Of a DNA stretch of 58,944 bases, positions 44,146 through 50,943 are shown in pieces (the first letter of the stretch is position 1; the number at the start of each line of letters is the position of its first letter). The stretch comes from Anaerolineae bacterium (GTDB lineage Bacteria; Chloroflexota; Anaerolineae; Aggregatilineales; Phototrophicaceae). The notes under the pieces were generated by a model, which ran no database searches, had not been told where the DNA came from, and saw nothing but the letters and a program-made list of their open reading frames with translations. Where the stretch lies: positions 1-58,944 of the forward strand of contig JALOOG010000014.1 in assembly GCA_025454525.1 (NCBI GenBank), given 5' to 3'. Both the position numbers and the translations under genes were made by a program.

Positions 44146-46128
44146 TTAGGGCATGGGGATCAAGTCTTGTGAGGATCGAGCCGCGCTGGGTGGGTTTTTG
44201 TGCATCGACATTTCATCAAAGAACACGCGGCCGGTAGTGGTACGGTTCATGATCAACAGACGCACTTGGATCGGATTTGCTTGGCTAAAGACCATTTCAA
44301 GGGTAGGCAAACGGGAATAGGGGCCCGCGACATTATAGCGGACTTGAGCGACATCAGCCGTCCCATCGGCATAATTGGCCACCAGACGAATCCGGAAGTT
44401 CGGGAGTCCGGTAGACCACGCATAACCATTCACGACGACGCGATCCCCTTGAGCAAATGACCATTGCGTGAGGTCAACGCGATGTTGAATGCGGTTATCA
44501 TCGGTTGGACTACCGCGGAACAAGAAGGCACAAGTTCCGGTCATCACCCGCGCCCCACCACCACACAGACGCTGATCACCCGTAAGATTAAATCCACCCC
44601 AACGATCCGCGAGGTTATCAACGGGGTCAACATCGATCTCGAAGCTGCTGTTCACAAACAGATCGGTTTGACGCGGCAAGCTACAGGTGAAGGGGTTCAC
44701 ATTGGGTTTTAACACCGTCTCAACGTAGCTCTGATTGACCAAAGGCGGTAGGGTATCGCCTAAGCCATTTACGGAGAAGGTACATGCGCCCGGATAAGCG
44801 GCGTAGATCGCGGCGATCATACTGACATGAGGTGCAGCGAACGATGTCCCCGCCACATACGCATCTGCCCGGTTAAGGTCATACCAAGCCCCCGGTGCAA
44901 GGATATGCGCGGGTTGTGAATAAGCCCATTCGGTGGTTCCCATGCCCATCGTTGCCCCTACGGCGATCACTTGGGGGAGGGCAGCCGGTTCAAGCGGACC
45001 GGACGGAAAATAATCGGCATAGTTGCCAGAAGCAGCGATCGGGATGATCACACCCCCATTACTGGTGCGTGAGGTGTTTAAGTAGCCTTGTAGCAAGGTC
45101 GATAAGGCAACGATCGCCGGATCGCTGACCGCCGGATCGACCCCACGTCCGATCGCATCCGGTAAAATGATTTCATTCACCTCATTAAACAGGTGATTGA
45201 TGTATTCGGTCGCCTGCTGTTCGGTGTAGGTGTGAGTCCTCATCAGGTAAGTGGTTAACCCGTAGCTGTTATAGATCACGGGTTCAGGGAGTTGAACATC
45301 ATTCTCGTTGGTGAGCTTGGCATCAACATCAAATACCCATTCGTTGGCAGCTTCGCGGGCGGTGAGGAAGTTATCAATGTCAAACGCCGGGTAATTGCCA
45401 CTTTGGGGGGTGGTACAGGGGATCAAGCCAAAGCTCATGTTGATCACAAAACTTTGAATGCCTTGTGATTGCAGATTGGTGATCGTTTGTGTGATTTGCG
45501 GCACAACCAAGTCAAGACGGTATTCTCCGTTTCGGCTAATATCGACGTTGACCACGCGCAGATGTGTCGCAAGGCTGGCGATTGACGGCACGATCGCATA
45601 TTGACGCAATTTGCGGATCTGATCCATCACCACTTCGCGCACCATTTGACCGTGAGTCATCACGCGCAAGTTGCTGACACTGAAGCTAGAGCCGTAGACC
45701 TGCTGCATCTGGTTTGACCAGTTAGTCGGCATTTGTCCACCGGGAAGATTGGCTACTGGGACGGTGCGATCCGGAAAATCATCTACGATCAAGATCGCGG
45801 TTAATTGTGGCGCAGCGTAGATATCGTTAGAGATGAAAGGCGTGAGGAAACCTTCAAGCCAACTATCATCGATCGGGTTATTGTTAATTTCATCTAACAA
45901 GGCTTGCGGGATATTGTCGGACGGGTCTAAGACACCGTTGGGGCCTTCCAGACCCGATAAAGTAAAGCGACCCAAGCCCGACAAGGTAAACCGACCTTGA
46001 CCGTTCAAAATATCGACATTCGTGGCACATAGATTAGATTGGCCTTGCCCTTGGGCAAAGACAGGCATTCCCGAAAGCAAAAAAATCAACAAGAGCAGGG
46101 TGAGTCCGGGTGCTAAGCGTTTGAACAT
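44146..46128 (-). CDS. Secreted subtilisin-like serine protease (S8), paralogue 1
   Basis: 660 residues, TAGGAG before the ATG. Signal peptide ends near 'PVFAQG'. Residues 42-62 hold a duplicated motif 'GRFTLSGLGRFTLSGLEG'. S8 catalytic residues: Asp in 'LTAILIVDDFPD' (near 116), His in 'VMTHGQMV' (near 159), oxyanion Asn in 'PIAASGNYAD', Ser in 'VAGTSFAAPHVS' (near 428). The C-terminal 170 residues are a beta-sandwich (CBM-like, 'NSSFEIDVDPVDNLADRW' to 'VRLLIMNRTTTGRVFFDEM'). There is no C-terminal membrane helix. It shares about the whole architecture with the next upstream gene. Last gene of the minus-strand secretion-linked block. Confidence 0.8.
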   Translation of the reverse strand: MFKRLAPGLTLLLLIFLLSGMPVFAQGQGQSNLCATNVDILNGQGRFTLSGLGRFTLSGLEGPNGVLDPSDNIPQALLDEINNNPIDDSWLEGFLTPFISNDIYAAPQLTAILIVDDFPDRTVPVANLPGGQMPTNWSNQMQQVYGSSFSVSNLRVMTHGQMVREVVMDQIRKLRQYAIVPSIASLATHLRVVNVDISRNGEYRLDLVVPQITQTITNLQSQGIQSFVINMSFGLIPCTTPQSGNYPAFDIDNFLTAREAANEWVFDVDAKLTNENDVQLPEPVIYNSYGLTTYLMRTHTYTEQQATEYINHLFNEVNEIILPDAIGRGVDPAVSDPAIVALSTLLQGYLNTSRTSNGGVIIPIAASGNYADYFPSGPLEPAALPQVIAVGATMGMGTTEWAYSQPAHILAPGAWYDLNRADAYVAGTSFAAPHVSMIAAIYAAYPGACTFSVNGLGDTLPPLVNQSYVETVLKPNVNPFTCSLPRQTDLFVNSSFEIDVDPVDNLADRWGGFNLTGDQRLCGGGARVMTGTCAFLFRGSPTDDNRIQHRVDLTQWSFAQGDRVVVNGYAWSTGLPNFRIRLVANYADGTADVAQVRYNVAGPYSRLPTLEMVFSQANPIQVRLLIMNRTTTGRVFFDEMSMHKNPPSAARSSQDLIPMP

Positions 46129-46162
46129 GAAGCAATACTCCTATGAACTCAAGTTTTTATAC

Positions 46163-46192
46163 ACTATAAAGCATAATGGTGATCAGAGGCAA
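46163..46192 (-). promoter_or_regulatory. Putative promoter of subtilase paralogue 1
   Basis: Minus strand: -35 TTGCCT (46187-46192), 18-base spacer, -10 TATAGT (46163-46168), about 35 bases before the ATG. The -35 lies within the hairpin at 46182-46211. Confidence 0.4.
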
Positions 46193-46211
46193 GTTGAAAC
46201 TTGCCTCTGAT
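46182..46211 (-). terminator. Hairpin between the two subtilase genes
   Basis: A 13-base-pair perfect stem (46182-46194 with 46199-46211, loop TGAA) 14 bases after the stop of subtilase paralogue 2. No strong T-run follows on the minus strand. It may terminate or slow transcription and overlaps the next promoter's -35 box. Confidence 0.5.
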
Positions 46212-46224
46212 TGTAAGGAAATAT

Positions 46225-48306
46225 TTACGGCAATGGGATCAGCACATTAGGACTAGCGGGTGTTATTTTCAGCGAAATATCATCCCAGTAAGTCACGCCT
46301 GTTGAATTGCGACTCCAAAAGACCACGCGCACCTGTACCACATTGTTTGCGGTTAAGTTCAATTGTAGCGGTCGATTGGTGAGCGGATCGACCAACTCAA
46401 TATAGTTATTGCTGGTGTTGGTGTTAAAGCGTGCTTGTGCGCGTTCGATCTGGCCATCGGCATAGTTAACGATGATCCGAATGCGGAAATTCGGTGCGCC
46501 CGACGCATTCACAAACCCGCGTAACGTCAACACATTCCCCGCACTTAACGTCGCTAAACTCAAATCGGCGCGCTGTTGTAAGATGCTGTCTTCGGTTGCG
46601 CCACTTCCACGGAAACGGAACGCACAGATCCCCGTGTTGGCGATCGATACACTGCCGTCACAGATCCGCGCTTCACCCGTGCCATTACGAATCCCCCAAA
46701 AGTCTGCTAAACCGTCTACCGGATTGAGATCGTCCTCAAAACTACGATTGCGAAGCAGTTCGATCGCGCTACCCGGATCGGGGGTATTGGTGGCCGTTGG
46801 AGGTACAGGGGTATTCGTGGCGGTCGGTGGTACGGGGGTATTGGTGGCGGTCGATGGAGGCAGTGTGGGAGTCGCGGTGGGTGGGATCGGATCACCCGTG
46901 TAACTGCACAACAACGGGTTATTGCTCACCTTCCACACAGTTTCAACATAATTGAAGTCCACCAAGGGCGGCCACGCATTGCCGAAACCATCTACTGGAT
47001 ATTCACACACACCACGATAGGCGATAAACATCGCGCCGACCATACTGGCATAAGGAGCGGCAAAAGATGTCCCAGCGACAAATGAATCGGCACGATACAT
47101 ATTATACCATGCCCCCGGCGTGAGCAAATGCGCGGGTTGTGAATAGCGCCATTCAGCGGTCTCCATGCCTAAGGTTGCCCCCACCGCGATCACTTGTGGC
47201 AAGGCGGCCGGATAGAGCGGCGCATGAGAGTAAATATCGGCGAAGTTGCCAGAAGCGGCGATCGGCAAGTAGAAGCGTTGACCAGATGCAGAGTCATTCA
47301 GGTAGTTCTGCAATTGTTGGGCAAAATCGCGCAAGGTGGGGTCATTCTCAAAGTCATACGAGTACAAATGAGCCAGATAGGCCAACCCATCGTCATCATC
47401 AAAGCCCAAGACATCATTGAAATAATCCAATAACCCGTAAGCGCGATAGACGACCGGGCGGATCACGCGCTCTTGTTGGTCGATACGTCCGTCTACATCA
47501 AATACCCACTTGTTAGCGGAATTGCGGGCCTCCAGAAAATCCCGAAAATCGAATGCTGGAAAGCCATTTTGGGCGGGCATGGTACACGGCAAGAGACCAA
47601 AACTCATGTTAATCACAAACGCGGTGAAGCCCTGACTTTGTAACGTGTTGATCTTAGCGGTCAAGGCAGGCAACAACAAGCCTAATTCATAGCTTCCGGC
47701 GGTGCTGATGTCCACAAAATCGATCTGAATATTGTCGTAGAGGTCGTTCAAGGCGGTGTTATTGGGATCATCATTGAGCGTTTCGTACAGATCGTTCACC
47801 ACCTCAAACACCATATCCCCGTGCGTTAAGATTGGGAGTTGATCGGTGGGCGGAGGAGGCCCGGTATAGTATTCAGCAATTTGTGCTTCCCAATCTCCCG
47901 GTAAACTACCCAATTGGAGATCGACATCCAACAGATTGTCAGCAAAATCATCTACGATCAAGATCGCGGTTTTTTGCGGTGAACCGGAGACATCGCCATT
48001 AGCAAACGGCGCAAAAAAGGGTTGTAACCACGAGGTATCAATCGGGTTGTTGAGGATTTCATCCCTCAATTCCTGCGGCACATCGCTATCTTCTGGCCCT
48101 AATGAAGCATTTCCACCTTCTAAACCAGACAATGTAAATCGCCCTAAACCACTTAATGTAAACCGCCCTTGCCCATTGACACTTCCAATATCCGCTGAGC
48201 AGACGTTGTTCTGCGGTTGGGCTTGCGTGTCCTTTAATCCGATCCCAGATAGGAGTCCGATCATCATCGCCAAGCCGACAGCGAAACGTACAGTACGATG
48301 CAGCAT
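46225..48306 (-). CDS. Secreted subtilisin-like serine protease (S8), paralogue 2
   Basis: 693 residues from the ATG at 48306, with AGAGG 8 bases upstream; the longer frame from 48327 runs through this site. Signal peptide ends near 'DTQAQ'. The same 'GRFTLSGLGRFTLSGLEGG' motif follows. Catalytic Asp in 'AILIVDDFADN', His in 'ILTHGDMVFEVV', Asn in 'PIAASGNFAD', Ser in 'VAGTSFAAPYAS'. A Pro/Thr-rich linker of 'PPTATNTPV' repeats (about residues 485-520) separates the catalytic and C-terminal beta domains; paralogue 1 lacks this linker. Likely extracellular; substrate unknown. Confidence 0.8.
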   Translation of the reverse strand: MLHRTVRFAVGLAMMIGLLSGIGLKDTQAQPQNNVCSADIGSVNGQGRFTLSGLGRFTLSGLEGGNASLGPEDSDVPQELRDEILNNPIDTSWLQPFFAPFANGDVSGSPQKTAILIVDDFADNLLDVDLQLGSLPGDWEAQIAEYYTGPPPPTDQLPILTHGDMVFEVVNDLYETLNDDPNNTALNDLYDNIQIDFVDISTAGSYELGLLLPALTAKINTLQSQGFTAFVINMSFGLLPCTMPAQNGFPAFDFRDFLEARNSANKWVFDVDGRIDQQERVIRPVVYRAYGLLDYFNDVLGFDDDDGLAYLAHLYSYDFENDPTLRDFAQQLQNYLNDSASGQRFYLPIAASGNFADIYSHAPLYPAALPQVIAVGATLGMETAEWRYSQPAHLLTPGAWYNMYRADSFVAGTSFAAPYASMVGAMFIAYRGVCEYPVDGFGNAWPPLVDFNYVETVWKVSNNPLLCSYTGDPIPPTATPTLPPSTATNTPVPPTATNTPVPPTATNTPDPGSAIELLRNRSFEDDLNPVDGLADFWGIRNGTGEARICDGSVSIANTGICAFRFRGSGATEDSILQQRADLSLATLSAGNVLTLRGFVNASGAPNFRIRIIVNYADGQIERAQARFNTNTSNNYIELVDPLTNRPLQLNLTANNVVQVRVVFWSRNSTGVTYWDDISLKITPASPNVLIPLP

Positions 48307-48391
48307 AGCATTCGCCTCTAAACTCATTGAGTGTTACATTTACTATAATGCAATTTTCAAATCGGGATCGTTTGATCTTTCAAATGAAATA

Positions 48392-48426
48392 AAACCGACA
48401 CAAGTTTTTTACACTTGTATCGGTTT
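48392..48426 (-). terminator. Rho-independent terminator of the DcrB-like gene
   Basis: AAACCGA-C-ACAAGT (48392-48405) pairs with ACTTGT-A-TCGGTTT (48413-48426), one mismatch, followed on the minus strand by TTTTATTTC. It lies 10 bases after the stop at 48437. Confidence 0.7.
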
Positions 48427-48436
48427 GCAGTGGGGG

Positions 48437-48901
48437 CTAAGCGCGGATGCGGAACGAACTGATCATGTTAAAGAACAATTCGCCAAACTCTGGGAAGATC
48501 TCATCCGCAGCGGTAGCGGTGAGGGTATAAAGCATCTGGTTATAGACAAAAAAGGCTTGTAATTGGCGGATCGTGGTTTGACGTTCGACATTGCGCCAAC
48601 GGTAATCACGCACAAAGGCACTCCCACCAGTTTGGGTGTAATCGTTTTCTTGGATCACCTCAAACTCTGCATAGCTGGTCTGTTGGCTTTTAAGCGCTTC
48701 AGACGCAACTGAGGTCGGTGTTACTTCGGGAAGCACCGCACGCATCGAGATCGATAGGTTGGGGTGCAACCCGTTGATCTCTGGCCCTAAGAAGATCGCC
48801 TGTAATTGGGCGTTTGAACTGATAAACCAATCCGACGGGATTTGAAGATTAAACGTCGGGCCGCGAAATTCCATCCAAGTCATCGTTTCTATATTGGTCA
48901 T
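48437..48901 (-). CDS. DcrB/PsbP-like domain protein
   Basis: 154 residues. 'MEFRGPTFNLQIPSDWFIS', 'LQAIFLGPEINGLHPNLSIS', 'FEVIQENDYTQTGGSAFVRDYR' (split at TGG), 'LQAFFVYNQMLYTLTATA' and 'FGELFFNMISSFRI' give the strand-helix order of the DcrB/Mog1/PsbP-like fold ('F..i.yP..W', 'y.lt.t.....F..i..SF'). There is no signal peptide, so it is cytoplasmic. In other bacteria such proteins accompany T7SS and polymorphic-toxin loci as chaperone-like or adaptor proteins; that role is inferred here from position, 15 bases after the WXG100 gene. Confidence 0.65.
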   Translation of the reverse strand: MTNIETMTWMEFRGPTFNLQIPSDWFISSNAQLQAIFLGPEINGLHPNLSISMRAVLPEVTPTSVASEALKSQQTSYAEFEVIQENDYTQTGGSAFVRDYRWRNVERQTTIRQLQAFFVYNQMLYTLTATAADEIFPEFGELFFNMISSFRIRA

Positions 48902-48916
48902 AATCTAGCTGTTTCC

Positions 48917-50203
48917 TTATCTACCAAACAGTAATTCACTACCCCAATTGACAACATCAGTCGCCATACGACCCACGTTGACTTCCACAATACCACGTCC
49001 GCCACCGCCTAAACCTAACGTGGCGAATGCGCCGACATCCATCCGGAACACGCCGTTACTATAGCCCACCTCCGCGTTATAGCCGGCCCCCGCGCCGTAA
49101 CTGGCTTGGCCTTCTACTCCCACGCGGAAATAGTCATTCGAGTAAGACAGGTCTCCACGCACGCGCCCCCCTGCAAATGCTTCGGCGGAGGAACTCACGC
49201 TCACATTCCCGTTGAAGGGGTTAATCACAGCAGAATTTTCGACCGAGACTTCAGCACCGATATACGCTTGCGCGTTGGCTTCAATCCCCGCGATCTCCGC
49301 ACCAACTTCAGCCCGTGCCACATAGACTCCGGCGCTTGCATTTAATTCTCCGCTGATGCCGTCACGTCCAATGCCAAAGCGTGCCTCACTGGTCAATTCA
49401 GCCGATCCCCCCGTCAATGAGCCGTCCAAGCGTAGATCGCCGATCTGGGTTTGACCTTCAACACGGCCCAAATAGAACTCATTATAGGTTTCGGCCACCG
49501 CGCTGAGTCGTCCGTCGGGGGTGATTTCTACACCCAACATTTGAGACCAACGCTCACCCATGCCACTCGCACGCACCGCCCCTAAATCACCTGCATACAT
49601 GGCCTCAAACATCGCTGACTGCCCGGCGCGTGTGTCTTCCCAGAGAATCGCTTTTGCGTCCACATAGTCCATAAAACCACGACGGAACGGGTCACTTTGC
49701 ATAAATTCGCGGGCTTGTTCTGGGGTAATGCTGCCATCCAAAATCCCTTGATAAATGTCCACACGCGATCCGCGTAATAGGTGCATCGGGATCTCATTGG
49801 GGCGTACCACGTTGGGATGTTCCATCTGGAAGGGGTTATTTCCACCACCGGGCAAACCACCACCGGGTAAACCGCCGCCAGGTAAGCCAACTGGGCCACC
49901 TCCCACATCGCGGATCACACCCCCTGCTTGTTCTTCGGCCGCGGCCATGATCTCGCTGATCTGTGTCACCGCCTGATTCGAGGCCTCAAAGGCTTGGATC
50001 AAGCGCTTAAGACGGGGCAAAACCTCGCCTTCCATCTCATCAAAAAACGCATCTGCACCCATCCCGATCCAACCGCTTTTCAGTTGGTCGGTCATCTGAC
50101 GTAATTGTCTTTCATACGCTTCAAATTGATCCGTATGCCGGCTAAATAATTGCGCGATTTGCTCCAATTGTTCATAGTTTACTTGTAATACGGGTGGAGT
50201 CAT
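48917..50203 (-). CDS. WXG100-domain protein fused to Gly/Ala-rich beta domain, candidate T7SS substrate
   Basis: 428 residues. Residues 1-95 form a WXG100 helical hairpin with the turn Trp45-Ile-Gly47 ('LKSGWIGMGADAFFDEM'). A 'GLPGGGLPGGG' linker at 104-121 follows. Residues 125-240 are helical and polar ('DSITPEQAREFMQ' type). Residues 245-428 are Gly/Ala/Ser/Val-rich beta-like repeats ('SAELTSEARFGIGRDG', 'VYVARAEVGAEIAGIEANAQ', 'VEGQASYGAGAGYNAEVGY', 'FATLGLGGGGRGIVEVNVG'). No catalytic motif was recognised, so it could be a scaffold, pore or toxin. There is no signal peptide; export would be by the adjacent EssC-like translocase. 9 bases downstream of the YukD-FHA gene. Confidence 0.75.
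   Translation of the reverse strand: MTPPVLQVNYEQLEQIAQLFSRHTDQFEAYERQLRQMTDQLKSGWIGMGADAFFDEMEGEVLPRLKRLIQAFEASNQAVTQISEIMAAAEEQAGGVIRDVGGGPVGLPGGGLPGGGLPGGGNNPFQMEHPNVVRPNEIPMHLLRGSRVDIYQGILDGSITPEQAREFMQSDPFRRGFMDYVDAKAILWEDTRAGQSAMFEAMYAGDLGAVRASGMGERWSQMLGVEITPDGRLSAVAETYNEFYLGRVEGQTQIGDLRLDGSLTGGSAELTSEARFGIGRDGISGELNASAGVYVARAEVGAEIAGIEANAQAYIGAEVSVENSAVINPFNGNVSVSSSAEAFAGGRVRGDLSYSNDYFRVGVEGQASYGAGAGYNAEVGYSNGVFRMDVGAFATLGLGGGGRGIVEVNVGRMATDVVNWGSELLFGR
49840..49895 (-). repeat. Coding repeat (LPGGG units) in WXG100 linker
   Basis: Three near-identical 15-base units encode GLPGGG repeats between the WXG100 hairpin and the rest of the protein. It is a flexible linker; copy number may vary. 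Confidence 0.6.
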
Positions 50204-50212
50204 GCTCTATCC

Positions 50213-50884
50213 TTAATCTCGATAAAAGATCAGCACTATATCGCTTTCTTCAAATAGGATCTCGTCGTTATGTTCCAATGGATAGGCGATGTTAACCTCT
50301 AGCTCTTCTTGATTCAATAGTACTGTACGGTCAACTTGCAACGGCACGATGTAAAAATATTCTCCCCGTTGGATCATCGCTGCATGATCCCGGGATACCA
50401 ACTCAATCACATCAGGATAATCAGACGCTTCGATCACAATCTCTTGGATTCGCTCAAAACCCTTGCTCCCCAACCGGCCGATGATCGAAGGGACGTGTGT
50501 CCAAGCCAAGTATTTCTCATGGTTGGGATCATACAGTTTTACGCCGCTATGATCCAATAACTTACTGTTTTCGTGATCCATCCAATTGTCTTTGAGGCGG
50601 AAGGGACGCACCGCGGGCCGACCTTCCTCTAATCCGAACACCAATCGCGCATCACGAATGATCCGCAATTGCGAGAGGGTCGCCGTTAATTCTAAGGGTT
50701 GCACCCCGTTTAAGCGCCATAAGGCAAACTCTTCTTTTCGGGAAGCACCAAAATCTCTAGCGATCTCGTTTTTAAATTCCCGTAGGATCTCATCTAACAA
50801 TTGTTCAATCGTGGTATCGGCACGGATTTCGGCGGGCTGACTGGTCTTACAAATGTCAATCGTAACGTGGATATAATCGTTCAT
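50213..50884 (-). CDS. YukD/EsaB ubiquitin-like domain fused to FHA domain
   Basis: 223 residues. Residues 1-85 are a beta-grasp domain of YukD type ('YIHVTIDICKTSQPAEIRAD', 'IEQLLDEILREF', 'LWRLNGVQPLELTATLSQL' and 'DARLVFGLEEGRP'). Residues 125-223 form an FHA domain: 'SIIGRLGS' (134-137 GR), 'LVSRDHAAM' (S164, H167), 'LLNQEELEVN' and 'LEHNDEILFEESDIVLIFY'. The Firmicutes EsaB/YukD is a free ubiquitin-like protein and FHA domains sit on EssC; here they are on one chain. It probably links phosphorylation signals (the kinases of the window are candidates) to the translocase. Cytoplasmic. Confidence 0.75.
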   Translation of the reverse strand: MNDYIHVTIDICKTSQPAEIRADTTIEQLLDEILREFKNEIARDFGASRKEEFALWRLNGVQPLELTATLSQLRIIRDARLVFGLEEGRPAVRPFRLKDNWMDHENSKLLDHSGVKLYDPNHEKYLAWTHVPSIIGRLGSKGFERIQEIVIEASDYPDVIELVSRDHAAMIQRGEYFYIVPLQVDRTVLLNQEELEVNIAYPLEHNDEILFEESDIVLIFYRD

Positions 50885-50909
50885 CGGTTCACCTATCTAT
50901 CAACATCAA

Positions 50910-50935
50910 GCCCCCTGATTCGATCTTCAGGGGGC
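50910..50935 (-). promoter_or_regulatory. Intercistronic hairpin between essC-like and yukD-FHA genes
   Basis: A perfect 9-base-pair stem (50910-50918 with 50927-50935) lies in the 59-base gap, followed on the minus strand by TTGATGTTGATAG, a weak T-rich stretch. It could attenuate transcription so that downstream genes are made at a different level than the translocase, or protect mRNA ends after processing. Confidence 0.4.
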
Positions 50936-50943
50936 ATTTGAGA

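Noticed and set aside
46472-46903. 143-residue plus-strand frame with 'VAVGGTGVF' repeats
   Set aside because: It is the antisense of the Pro/Thr linker repeat of the subtilase gene.
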